Assembly: GCA_022495005.1 (NCBI GenBank)
Contig: JAGYXB010000797.1
Span: forward strand, 186,001-250,000
DNA: 64,000 nucleotides
From: Rhyacophila brunnea
Lineage: Eukaryota; Arthropoda; Insecta; Trichoptera; Rhyacophilidae
Direction: 5' to 3'
Shown here: positions 44,944 to 55,799 of the stretch, in pieces
How the letters are laid out: every line of letters starts with the position of its first letter
Position numbering within the stretch: the stretch's first letter is position 1
Notes under the pieces: generated by a model
The model's database searches: none
What the model was told of the DNA's origin: nothing
Seen by the model: the letters and a program-made list of their open reading frames with translations, nothing else
Program-made: the position numbers and the translations under genes

Positions 44944-45520
44944 TTAAGAGTTTGGTAAAATTTGTGACTGTTTTGAACTGCTTAGAGGCCGTTTTTTTTA
45001 AATATTCAGATGAATCGATTGCGACAACTGCGTCGAATGAAACCGCCGCTGCACAAATCTTACAAAGAAAATTTACACGTAGTTGTGATATATTTTTGTT
45101 ATTATACTACAGAAACGAAGTGAACGGTTTGAAAAGTCGCCCATGCCGAACGCTGCAAAGTAAAACAATATGAACTTTGTCTTAACGCGCTTGTTTACGC
45201 GAAGGGTGTGTTTACGTATCCACTTAAAGCGAATTATTACACCCGAAATTCATAATTATTGAGATAGCTATCGCGATATCGCTCTAGATCTGTTTTTCTT
45301 AACTTTAGTGTTTGTTTGTTTATACAAAACAGTATGGAAATAATTAATTGTGATTCTGCGATAACCCTGTATCATAAACTACCCCAGATTTGTGCAGGTC
45401 GTGGGTCAAGGGCTGCATTTAATTTGGTCTATATTTTAATAACGCAGGGTAGTTTATTGATCATTCTGTAATAAAATAGTGCATTGCGCTGACAACTGCA
45501 AGCAAAGATAGGCAGGCTAA

Positions 45521-46038
45521 AAGCCGGTTCGGATTAGTCGATTAGTTTATTCGAGTGGCGAATGACTTAGTTACCACTAAATGATTTAGTGACTGAAAGG
45601 TGTCCGAACACAGTACATTCGTGAACAGAGCACAACAAAAACAACAAAACAAAAGTTAACAACTTCAGTTGTAATGGCTATATCGGAGGAAGGATTGGAG
45701 GAAGAAATTTGCAAGAAAGGCACTCATGGTTTAAATATTCCGAAACAAATTTATGGGTAGTATCTTTGCTCCAACGAAACGTCATTTCTACGACAACTAA
45801 AATGAACTTGTCAACTTGACTAAAAATAACATATTCAGACTCGTCTCGTGGCTTATTTAGTATTTAGTGAGAGATGGTGGGGGTCGCTACTCGGCCGAAA
45901 AATTAGAACAAAATAGATTAATCGTCTTGACTAAATGATTTTACTTAATTATTCGATTAAATTTGTCTGTTCATACACGTTTAGTTAATAAATTACTCGC
46001 CACTGGACTAAACTACTCGACTAATCTGAACCGCCCTT
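45521..46038. mobile_element. TIR element, PIF/Harbinger-like ends
   Basis: The left end, GCCGGTTCGGATTAGTCGAT, then AGTTTATTCGAGTGGCGA, mirrors the right end, GGGCGGTTCAGATTAGTCGA, then GTAGTTTAGTCCAGTGGCGA. Flanks are TAA-like on the left and TTA on the right, so a TWA duplication is possible but unproven. The interior contains an ATG-started peptide, MAISEEGLEEEICKKGTHGL, of unknown origin (45674 onward), that soon meets a stop. About 520 bp. Confidence 0.6.
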
Positions 46039-46129
46039 ACGTCGCGCATACAGTGAAATGGTATGGTTACTAGCGGTCAAAAAGCTTGGGCCTTTTCAGC
46101 ATCATTACGATAACGCAAAAATCAGCGAG

Positions 46130-46720
46130 TCATTCAACTATCTCACAATCGCCGCATCTACGATTAGCATATTCTACAGGTGTGACATAGTTCGATGAGG
46201 GTCGACTACCTCGGGCTTTGTCATCGAAATGCTTCGAAGTTGCAACGATGCGGTGATCAGTAGATTCCCCAATCATCAACAATGACTCTTGCGATTTACT
46301 AAATATTAATTTATATAAATAGCGAGTTATAGTAAAGTTGAAGCATTCTCTCACTATGTCTGGGACTCACGCATTCCTTTCACTAAGCCTCGGACTGCTA
46401 ATATCTCTCATGCGTTATTTTATTCTTGTACCATGTGTAAGAATACTGTTTACAGAGCAATAAATTATTGGTCCTCCATTCACCCGAGCAACCTCCAACC
46501 AGTCTATTTTCATCTCTACATCTTCCCCTCAAATGTTCGTCTTGGAAAATATCCGCAATGTAATATTCTGGTAGCGTTGCGCAGTGTGCGATGACTGGAT
46601 GCAACTCGCTACTGATTTTGGATAGTGCGTAGCTAGTGCCTTCCACTTCCGCTGTCACTCCGCTTAATACTAATTGTCCCTCGTCCGTTTCACTACGCAC
46701 CCTTGCAGTTTCCCGGTATA
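46130..46720 (-). other. Two unrecognised minus-strand open frames of balanced composition
   Basis: Frame 46700-46398 (100 codons, open for at least 8 codons upstream of its ATG) includes ETDEGQLVLSGVTAEVEGTS, YALSKISSELHPVIAHCATL, PEYYIADIFQDEHLRGRCRD. Frame 46354-46130 (74 codons) includes YKLIFSKSQESLLMIGESTD and SSNYVTPVEYANRRCGDCEI. Base composition is less AT-rich and the residue mix is less skewed than the chance frames nearby. Neither matches a family I know. They could be exons or exon relics of an unidentified gene or retroelement on the minus strand. Splice sites were not convincing. Confidence 0.3.
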
Positions 46721-47047
46721 TTTTAGATTATAGCAATGAACACCTGGCATGCAGCTATACCACTGATGTAATTCTCACATGTGCACATGCTACATACATG
46801 TCGCATGGCAATATTCAAAGTAAAAATTTCTTTTAATATCACCACGGTAAGTAATATTTCATTCAACTAAATAATTTATGTTTGGTTCCTGCAAGGAGGT
46901 CCGAACTCAAAGATCTCTCCTAATGTGTGCGCACTTGTATGGTATCTAAGAAAGTACTAAACAAACTATTTCAATTGCAGTACAATTATAAAAACTAAAT
47001 AGGTACCTATCTTAATAACCGACACACACACATTCAAATACATCTGT

Positions 47048-47822
47048 AGTTGGCAATACCCAATATATCCGGTTTTTTGGCAAATTGAGTTGTGTATACC
47101 ACGAGACTCGCCTAGGTGATATCTACAAGCTGTCAAAATATGGTATGTCTAGGTATTATATGTTCGGAGAAATAAGCTGTGTCAATATATGATTTGTCCA
47201 TTATTTGAATTTCTTAAGATGGAAAACTATGATATGTCATGACGTGACTTATTTTGGCTTCCTACATTTTTACACTTTTATCCCAGATAAAAGGGCAATT
47301 TATGACATGTATGATAATATTATATCATATTTGGTCACCATTTTTGTAATTCTCAATTTGTCAGAATACGATATGTCTCTAAGCCTGTACCCACTACCCT
47401 GTAAAGCTACCCACAACGGAAGAGGCTCCAGAGTTTAACGAGTTAGAAGATTTAGATCCAACCAGTGGTGATGTTAATGTTAAATAATTGTAAACGCGTT
47501 AAACAATGTGATTTTTTTATTACAATGAAATTATATGTTTGTCAGAACATGCAGTCTTTTTTCTTTAAAAAAAAACACCTGGATTAGATGGTAAAATATG
47601 ATATGTCATGAAAGCCTGGAGATATTTGGAAAATTTCAGCATTTTTTCTATAGATACCTTAATTTAAAAAATATCCCTCTGTAAACAACTATTTTATACA
47701 CATTTAACAATAAAGTAAGGCTTTCAAAATTAAAACTCTGATTTTTCCGAGCCCGTCAAAGTTTAAAATTGCTCTCCTGAACAATTTAGAAAAAGGTGCG
47801 TATTGGGGATTGCCATCTTACT
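47048..47822. mobile_element. TIR element with internal GATATGTC repeats
   Basis: The left end, TAGTTGGCAATACCCAATAT, and the right end (inverted), TAAGATGGCAATCCCCAATA, form short TIRs with possible TA flanks. The interior repeats (T)ATGATATGTCATGA or close variants at about 47142, 47190, 47231, 47301, 47370 and 47598. The open frame 47205-47438 spans some of these and has no known domain. The family is unknown. Confidence 0.5.
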
Positions 47823-48046
47823 ACAGACATAATCTCCATTTCGTCAACGACTTTCAATCGAATCTAATCTTCCAAATACGATTTTCTAAAGATCGATATA
47901 TTCTATAAGAGGGGAGTAGTCTGAAATAGATTAGGAAATTATAATCCAAATAATTACGTTTGTTTTAAAATCAATTAATTTGGGCTTGAAACACTAATTG
48001 AATGAGTTTTTTTAATATTATTAGTACCTAATCGTGCATTATTATG

Positions 48047-48414
48047 AAGGCTGTATTTTAGCTGGGGCACGGTCTAAAACGATCGCGACTACGCGACGCA
48101 AAGATTGTACAAATGACGCGTGCAGAAAAAAACATAATTTGTCATAAAAAGTCAACATGCGTCCATTTAATGTTATGTTTATTGCTCCATTACTAATAAT
48201 AATAATAATATATTCGTTGACATGTTTTCTTTTTCAAGTAAATGGGTAACGTTTTTTAATCATTTTTACGCGATTTAAGAATTGATTCCCCCATCACCGT
48301 CACAAAACAAATTGACGTGTTCACAGCTCGACTTTCGTTCTCCGATTGCCAGCCAGTCCGAAATTTCGCCGTACCCATGTTGAAAATTATTTACCGTTTC
48401 ACTGAAGTACCATC
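48047..48414 (+). mobile_element. TTAA MITE, copy 4
   Basis: Same family as 28162-28542. It starts AAGGCTGTATTTTAGCTGGG and ends CGTTTCACTGAAGTACCATC with TTAA at 48415-48418. The left TTAA has decayed to ATGA. Confidence 0.8.
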
Positions 48415-48639
48415 TTAAGTTACAAAATCTCAGATGAGGATTATTTAGCTGTACATATTCTATACACTGTTAATAAATTTATTTAAGATTAGGTACTGAC
48501 TATAAAAACAAAAGCAAGAAATAGATATTACATGTTAGCTTCAACCATTTGGAAGTTTTTCCTCAGAAATATTTGGATAGATACACAAAAATTCTTTATG
48601 TTTGGCTGAGCTAGAAACTTCCCAATAATCTAGAAAATT

Positions 48640-49010
48640 TGAATTTGTATGCACCCGTCAATTACATGCGTGGTCGCAGCCATGACCTATTTTATGGTTT
48701 TATGTCAGGCTCATCAGGCACCAATAGCGAGGACTGTGCGGCTGGTCAATGCACTCCCTAGAGATATAGACATTTTTAACGATGCATTATGTATTCTGTT
48801 TTTTAAATTATATTTTATTGTTTGATTTGTATTTATTTTTGAATTATTGTTGTTTTTTTATTTTATTTCTTTTCTATAAAATTAATTTTTGCTTTGTTTT
48901 TTTTTCTCTATCTTGTTTTTTCTCTATTTGATTTACTTTTTTAAATTTTTAATTTTAAATGTTATGTTGTGAACGTCTTGAATTAATAATTTGTTATGTG
49001 CTGAACGTGT
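48640..49010 (+). pseudogene. Jockey-like LINE 3' end
   Basis: One frame reads CVVAAMTYFMVLCQAHQAPI, ARTVRLVNALPRDIDIFNDA, LCILFFKLYF, then stop. PI.R..RL.N.L..DIDIF is the usual C-terminal stretch of Jockey-group ORF2 proteins. The 3' region ends ATGTTATGTTGTGAACGTCT, TGAATTAATAATTTGTTATG. A parallel copy is at 60185-60605, and tails alone are at 25035 and 53640. Confidence 0.7.
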
Positions 49011-49639
49011 CTCTTTTTTAAAAATCAATATCAATAACATCATTTTCATATATATCTACATAAGTACCTATCTGCATAAAAGAAGATTTTCCTTTTACAT
49101 TTTCGGGCACGGGTGACTTCGCAAAGTGTATTTTCTTATACGTCGTCTTCTTCATCTTATTGAAAAGTTATATATTTCAGTGTGTACCCTGTGCATTTGA
49201 AGGACACAATGTCAATATTTGAGTTCGTAACGCGGCCGCTAACTTTTCGAATTTTCAATTCGAGTGGAAAAATCATTTTCAACTTTGGACAAAGTTAACA
49301 AGGAAGAGATATTATCTGGGAAATGGAAAGCGGTCCCGGAAATGCCAACGGATATGTACGCATATTTGTAATTTATTCTTTTGCATAAGATAACCGTCTA
49401 GTATATGAAAATCGGCAGAGATTCGTAACATAATACGATATACGTAATATAACATTGGGATATTCTGATTATCTTTGCTCAATTAATGAACACCGATTAC
49501 ATTCGATATAACATCACAGTACCTATTACAGTGGATATATTAGAAAAATAAGCCAAATACATAAACACGAATTTGCAATATGCACACTTCTTCAGATGTT
49601 GGTAGAATACCAAGGCCCAGGAGGTATATTCAGGCTACG
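49011..49639. other. Non-coding stretch
   Basis: No recognised feature. Confidence 0.4.
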
Positions 49640-49730
49640 GCATGAAACTATGAATTACGATTGTAGTACTAGTTATTGCTTACACTTCGACATAATGCAA
49701 CGATTTTTTTTATAGAAAATGATAAAAACT
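49640..49730 (+). repeat. Interspersed repeat, copy of 9740-9835
   Basis: See 9740-9835: matching order of GCATGAAACTATGAATTACG-like sequence, GTAGTACTAGTTATTGCT and CGATTTTTT. Confidence 0.4.
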
Positions 49731-49928
49731 TAATTACTAGTATGCAATCGAGAATATCCATTTACTGCGAATAGCTTACCAAATTATATCAAAGTTACGC
49801 AATGGCTAGCACTACTATCGGAACCATGGCCCCCAAATCTTAAAGAGGGCCCCTACTTATCGCTAAGGTTAAAGGGAGTGTGTCGCGATATATACGCGTA
49901 TTCTAAATGATGTTCCAGGAAAAATTAA

Positions 49929-50281
49929 GGCTATACTTCAGCTGAGGCATGGTCTAAAAAGATCGTGACTAGGCGATGCGCGGATTGTGCAAATGAACGA
50001 AATATAATTTGTCATAAAAATTCAACATGCGTCCTATTAATGTTATGTTTATTATTGTATTTGTAATAATAATAGTATATTCATTGACATGTTTTCTTTT
50101 TCAAGTACATGCGGAACGTTTTTAGTCATCTTTACACGATTTAAGAATATATTCCTCCGACGCCATCACAAAACAAATTGACGTGCTCACACCTCGACTA
50201 TCAGTCTCCGATTGGCGACGACTACGAAATTTCGTTCCACCTACTGTTGAAAATTATTTCCCGTTTCACTTACGTATGCTC
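49929..50281 (+). mobile_element. TTAA-flanked MITE, copy 5
   Basis: TTAA at 49925-49928 and 50282-50285. It begins GGCTATACTTCAGCTGAGGC and ends TTTCACTTACGTATGCTC. It has a small internal deletion relative to the others (GTGCAAATGAACGAAATATA). Confidence 0.85.
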
Positions 50282-50469
50282 TTAAGGGTATTCAGTATAT
50301 GTTTAGCGATATTTAATAAGTAATAAATAATAATAAATAAATCTACTTGAATTATGGAGTTATCTAATATCGACACACAAAAATTAAAAAAATTGCATCA
50401 TACAAAGATATATTTTTAAATGTTAATACTTTTTAATTAAAATGTGTATTTATCTCACTTCTATGGTCA

Positions 50470-50550
50470 ACCCACCACGCCGGCCCCCCCAGAGCCCGTA
50501 ACCTCAGGCTAGAGCTCTGTCAGCCTCTCTTTGTTGGGCCATGATCGGAA
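50470..50550 (+). repeat. GC-rich interspersed repeat, copy of 11566-11650
   Basis: See 11566-11650. The shared core is CAGGCTAGAGCTCTGTCAGC. Confidence 0.5.
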
Positions 50551-50851
50551 CTCACTATTTAGTGACTATTCACGACCTGACTATAATATATGACCTTGGT
50601 AGAATCAATTCTTAGTTGTATGTAATAAATTTAAGCGGACATGAGCAGATACCAAGTTGGCACAATAAGATAGCAATACTGTAAAGACACCTACAAGGAT
50701 TTGAAATATATATTTGATACATAATTATTGCAATAATGAGTATTCACCTGTTAGTTAATGAATGAACCTTGTATAAGTAGACACACATATTTATAAAAAG
50801 GTCGATTGATAGGGCACTTTTTATTCAGATGTACCTAAGTCACGGGAATAT

Positions 50852-51127
50852 ATATCGTCTCTGTTCTGGCAGAACACACTAAGAAGGTGAACTAAAAGGA
50901 GAATACTAGTTTTGAGTAATTTGACTTTGAAGTTGTTAAAATGTTTGAAATGGTCTATCATGTGAGTTTATTAAGTAATCGTAAAAAGGATGACTTTAAA
51001 ATAAAGACTGTTTATTTTTTGAGAAGGTTTCCAGATGGTAAAGTTTGAAATAAGGAACATTTTGGTATAACTAACTCAATATGTAATTTTTTAGAATAAG
51101 TGTCTTCTGCCAGAACAGTGACGATAT
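50852..51127. mobile_element. MITE with ATATCGTC(A/T)CTGTTCTGGCAG ends, copy 2
   Basis: Opposite orientation to 20006-20268. Left: ATATCGTCTCTGTTCTGGCA, GAACACACTAAG; right (inverted): ATATCGTCACTGTTCTGGCA, GAAGACACTTA. The interior matches along its length in reverse complement, including TTTGAGTAATTTGACTTTGA and GGTTTCCAGATGGTAAAGTT. Confidence 0.8.
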
Positions 51128-51519
51128 TATAAAAACATTATAATATACTGTATGTGGGGCCTGTACGAGTAGACACCTATAGATAGCTACACTTCAAAAC
51201 AGTATAACGCTTTACGTATATATACCGCAGGTTTTGTTGCCTGTGAAAATAATATCACCCAGGAAATAAAAAAACCACTAGTGTTAGCCAATAAATGATA
51301 CAACGCAAACACTTTAAGCCAGAAACTTAGAAGAGAGGTTAAATGACGGCTGTGCGCTGGCCTATGACTATATGAGAGGATATCCTAGACTCTAGAGGAA
51401 GATATACGTAAGTGTATAAGAAAATAAAATTACATCTAAGTAATGAGGTACAACTTGGAGCTCTATCGCATGAATGTGAAACTAAGAATATCGTAATTTA
51501 TTGTTTATTATGTGGGCAC

Positions 51520-51725
51520 TTGTAATGGGCTGGTCATGTTGTATGGATGGATGAAACATAGCCACTAAAAATGTCAATAAACCCGGAGGGAAGAAGAAAA
51601 ACTGAAATTCCCAAGTTGAGATGGCTTGATTGTGTTTTTAGAGACGCTACCACACTGGATATTCAAAACTAGAGAACTAAAGCTCAAGATCGGCAGGATC
51701 AGAGGTGGCGGAAAATGGAATAACT
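51520..51725 (+). pseudogene. RTE-like LINE C-terminal relic
   Basis: The reading, with stops, is WAGHVVWMDE, then MSINPEGRRKTEIPKLRWLD, CVFRDATTLDI, RTKAQDRQDQRWRKME. This is the end of LINE proteins of the type GRPKLRWLD...W...A.DR..WR. It is followed by an unrelated block with GGGCGC...CAACTGGGCGCC. Confidence 0.65.
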
Positions 51726-52624
51726 GGGCGCAAGGACAACTGGGCGCCGCACTGTCGAATGAAATACATAAATAAGATATGCATTACGATTTTATATAGA
51801 AAGTAGACGAGGAATTTTAAATAGTTCCTATTCTACTACTTTTAATTCATTTTGCTCTTAATATAATGTTTTTTTATTGCGGATTGAGAATTATCATGTC
51901 TGAGGCTTTATATAAAAATAAAAAGACTCTCTTCTAGTTGGAACTTAAGCATATGCACAACTAAATAATTTTATTATTTACCCGTTAGGTATTTAAGTTC
52001 TCATTATTTCTGAGTTCACCGGTTCTAATCTACAAAAACCTATTAAAAGCTATATAATAATATGTTATCCGGGAATGTCTGAGGGAAATTAACATAATCG
52101 ATTTATTATTACCCAGGATTGTGGAGCCAATGATGAATGATGTTATTATTAATGATCAACTGAATCTCGCATACTATTAGCAATATCGTGGAGCACCTTG
52201 ATAATACGGACCCATAAAGATTTATAATATGATTAAAAAAATATATTGGAAATGATAATATAAGACGTTAGTCCTCGGAAATATTATTTTACCTCTATGG
52301 CATGGTTATTAAACGTTAATATTATCAAAGTATTTTCTTTAAACAATGTTAATATGCAATTCGAGCGTGTTTTGCATTTTTTGATTCCACATATCTCATA
52401 TAACAGCGTTTATGCACGAGTTTTAGCATATTTTTAGAGCCGCCTGAAACGTAAGAAGGAGTGAGAAAATGAGTACATTTTTTCGTAAAATTGAGCACTT
52501 AAAGGAAATTGGAAAATTCAGAAGCAACATTGTGGCATACCGCCTATATACCGCTCGTTGTGGGGGAAACAAAGTTAATAACATAATTTTAGCTTTTTAG
52601 TTAAGTATCCGTGGTCTTGTAAAG
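51726..52624. other. Non-coding stretch
   Basis: It begins with ACTGGGCGCAAGGACAACTG then GGCGCC, a motif related to the minisatellite at 59455-59590 and the block at 62755. The rest is AT-rich with nothing recognised. Confidence 0.4.
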
Positions 52625-52700
52625 CAGTGTTACTCAAAATTTATCGCGGAGCGGACCATTTTAAAATCTTTCAGCGTTATGTAGCCACTGGGTTAATACT
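52625..52700 (+). mobile_element. Solo hAT terminus
   Basis: CAGTGTTACTCAAAATTTAT, CGCGGAGCGGACCATTTTAA, AATCTTT: a hAT-type end (CAGTG...CTCAAA...CGC.GCGGACC). No right end or target duplication was identified. Confidence 0.5.
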
Positions 52701-53224
52701 TGTAAATATTATTTTATTGAATTTAAATTTGTAATGAGAAATAGCTGAAATATAAATAGGTAACTCAAATGTCATAGAGTTAACAAAAATAGCTTTGAAA
52801 TCATTAGACAGACAAAGGCATAGTTTAACAGGACGTTGCTTTTGGAATTATTTAAAATGGGTCTACTTAGTTCAGCAGAGCTATTCTTAACAAACATGCT
52901 AATATTATGTTTCCGTTGTTTTAAGTGCTCAAAATTCCAAGAAAATATGTTTTTTTTATTAAGTATGAAGACGAACAAAATAGAAGTGGAAAAACAAAAA
53001 TAATTCAAAACATTATCTACTTATTAAAATAGAATTTCAAAAAACACAGACTGTCAATGGCTGCGTCTGACAATCGCGTACGCTTTTGAGACACAAAATT
53101 CCCTGATGTTGAAAAATTGCGCTCATTTTGAGTCGACGAGTGGCTTAATTGTGTTAAATGCCCCGATCAGTCTTTGAACGTTTTGTTTCTGTCCACTTTT
53201 TTCATATAGAAAAATCGTTTTATC

Positions 53225-53395
53225 AATTAATATTTTATAATAAAGAAATTCCGAATCTCGAGAAAAGATTCTCGAGATCCGGGATTTCCCGAAATGCTAA
53301 AAATTTCAATTCTCGAGATTCGGGATGGAGAATCTACAAAAATTTCTCGAGAATTCCTGTCAGGAAATTTCCGAAACCCAACTCTACTCGGGGGT
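53225..53395 (-). mobile_element. hAT-like terminal region with TCTCGAGAA repeats
   Basis: Read inward on the minus strand from about 53388: AGAGTTGGGTTTCGGAAATT, TCCTGACAGGAATTCTCGAG. Repeated TTCTCGAGA(A/T) and CGGGAT(T/C) motifs follow at about 53255-53355. Such ends resemble a class of hAT termini (AGAGTTGGG...). The left border is undefined. The overlapping frames are fortuitous. Confidence 0.4.
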
Positions 53396-53465
53396 AAGTA
53401 AAGTGAAGCGGTGACGTAGGTAGTATTTTTTTTTTTAAATAGTCGCATCTCAATTCTCAATATGT

Positions 53466-53625
53466 GATTGACGTACTCTATCTCGCTCTAAAACAGTTAG
53501 CACGGTCATGAGAGGCCGTGTGAAAAAGATAATAAGTTTGACGGTTAACTTCCCTTGATAATTAACTGGCTGAATACACAAAGTGATAAATATGATTATG
53601 TTTATCGTATTTATCACACTTAACA
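53466..53625. mobile_element. Partial foldback MITE
   Basis: CTATCTCGCTCTAAAACAGT, GTCATGAGAGGCCGTGTG and the GACGGTTAACTTC...GATAAATATGATT blocks match the centre and right arm of the family at 39104-39372. Confidence 0.5.
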
Positions 53626-53639
53626 CTCATTTTCTTTGT

Positions 53640-53695
53640 TTCTTATATCAGGTTGTGAGCGCTTTGAATTTTATAATTTGTTATGTTCACTATAC
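53640..53695 (+). mobile_element. LINE 3'-tail fragment
   Basis: TTATATCAGGTTGTGAGCGC, TTTGAATTTTATAATTTGTT then ATGTTCAC is the same 3' tail as at 48960-49010 and 60530-60570. Confidence 0.5.
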
Positions 53696-53734
53696 TACAG
53701 AACAAAAATGAACTCCATGAAATCCACGAGTTGG

Positions 53735-53985
53735 AAGAGCTGATTGAACAGCAAACAACCATAATTTACTGTAAGTCCCAAAGACTACGATAGGTGGGAC
53801 ATGTGGTTAGACCCAGAGGCCGTCCAAGAAGGAGATGGGCTGATGCCGTAGAAGTGGACTGGCTTCATATAGGAAGACCCGGTAACTGGAGAAGTGTGGC
53901 GAGATACCGGAGTGAGTGGAGAGCGGTTGTGGAGGAGGCCAAATCCCATCCCGGGATGTAGCGCCGTGGAAGAAGAAGACTATAG
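53735..53985 (+). pseudogene. RTE-like LINE C-terminal relic
   Basis: One frame reads VGHVVRPRGRPRRRWADAVE, VDWLHIGRPGNWRSVARYRS, EWRAVVEEAKSHPGM, then TAG. This is the C-terminus of RTE-type ORF2 proteins (GRP..RW...V..D...........W..L..R..WR..VE.AK.H.G). The upstream part is lost. Confidence 0.75.
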
Positions 53986-53989
53986 GTAA

Positions 53990-54984
53990 AATAAATTGAT
54001 TTGAAATTAAAAATTGAACACTGCCACAGGTAATGGATATCCACACTATTACGATCTTAAGGCTGACCAATTAATAGTCGTGAATAATTAATGTTCCAAA
54101 ATACTTCGCCGACGCAAATGTATGAATTTAGGAAATTGCTATAATGTTTCAAATGATTATTTTTGATGTACCAAATATAAAATAAACATATTTTTTATCG
54201 TGAATGTATTGCTTGGAGAACTATTGCTTGTCGTGATTTTTTTTTGAATGCAATCATATAGTTTTAACGTAATATTTTTAGAAATTACTAAAAAGCCTTT
54301 GATCGAACAAACGAAAAAATGGCACAGAATTACATTCCATCACTATTATAACGGATTTGAAACGACTGTGTAATGTGACCATATATCATTTACTAATGTC
54401 TCATCGATTAAATTTACAAATAAAAAAAACACAAAATATCTACCTATATAAACAGCTAAAAATATTATTTAAATATAGCATAAAAAAGGAAAAAAATATG
54501 ATACCCCGCTTTTACTTCAATATTTTGACGCAAATTTTGATATTTCGTTTAACATGCTTTATAAAAAATAACTGAACAATTGAAAACTAAATAAAAATAT
54601 TTAGGTTCTATTTACAGAAAATCTTTAAAAAAAAAATCAAAAAGCACATCAAAACCCTGGCCTTTTTTTATTATCGCTAATCTTTTTAATTACAATTATA
54701 GGTACTCGATTTAAAAAAAGTGAAGTTACAAATTTGAAAAACTTTTTAAATCCTTAAAAAGCTGCCAGACCAGTTTTACTTCCAAATATGATATAAATGG
54801 ATTTCGGATCTATCCAATAATCTTCCAACTTATCTTCATCTGCCAGAAAATATTATTAAAATCTCTCTGATTAAATTCTTCAAATTCGTGATTTATATTT
54901 CGTAGAGCTTACGACCTAAATTTTCTTACCTTTTTCGTAAAAAGTATCAACTTACTGTAGGAAAAATAATAGGCCAGATGACCG
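53990..54984. other. AT-rich non-coding stretch
   Basis: No feature recognised. Confidence 0.4.
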
Positions 54985-55109
54985 AAGTAAACGTACTTGC
55001 TTTCTTAATACTGAAAAAAGCGGTATTTTAGACTTTTAATACCAGTATTTTGGTATATATAAAAACTGAAATCCCGGTTTTGAAATACCTACTGGTATTG
55101 AAAACCCTG
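54985..55109 (-). mobile_element. hAT-type terminus
   Basis: Read inward on the minus strand from 55109: CAGGGTTTTCAATACCAGTA, GGTATTTCAAAACCGGGATT. It has repeated AATACC(A/G)GTATT-like blocks, a known style of hAT end. The opposite end was not found. Confidence 0.5.
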
Positions 55110-55424
55110 TTTTTAATATTTTGTATTTACTAATTATTCGCATCACTACATTGTTTGTTTGTTATACGGGGTTTGAAAATTGTTCAAATCTCAGCTATTG
55201 CTATAAATGTATCATATTTGGATTTCTTTCATGAGACTAAGTAGTTTGTTATTATTATAATATGTACATATTATTATAAAATATTATTAAATTAAGACAT
55301 GAATCAATGTTAATTTATAACTGACCAAATTTCCACAGTATTATGACATATTGTAAAATATTGTAGCAAAGGATGTTTTGATATAAATAAATAAAAGATA
55401 CCTTTTACATTAAAATCAAAATGA

Positions 55425-55525
55425 CCGTAGAGCACCGGAGCTCCGTTCTGATTTATAAAATTTCCAAAATTATCGTTCCGTTTCGTGGAAAAAAATATTT
55501 GACCGTCCGAGCTAAATAGGCCACA
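55425..55525 (+). repeat. Interspersed repeat, uninterrupted copy of 41715-41841
   Basis: See 41715. Here GGCCACAT runs into an A-rich tail (AAAAAAAAAC), which suggests a retroposed SINE-like element with its 3' end at about 55540. Confidence 0.5.
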
Positions 55526-55799
55526 TAAAAAAAAACAAACACATTTATTTTTATAAGATACACATGATACTTAACTAGGTTAATATTTTCGTAAAATTAT
55601 CAAGTGCTCTGGCTCGTACAAAAATTCCATTTCAAGTGCTGGGCTAAGTACTGATTAAATTAGATTTATGGTGTAATTTCAAGAACTACCTATCTATATT
55701 CCCACAATATTGTAGAGGGTATAGTTACATGAATTGTAATTATTCACATCATAAAATTGATAGTGTATAATGTTTTTGTGAAACGTCTGTTGTTTAGAG

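Noticed and set aside
44892..45173. 93-codon plus-strand frame
   Set aside because: It starts inside a TTAA MITE and continues into unrelated sequence; no conserved motif.
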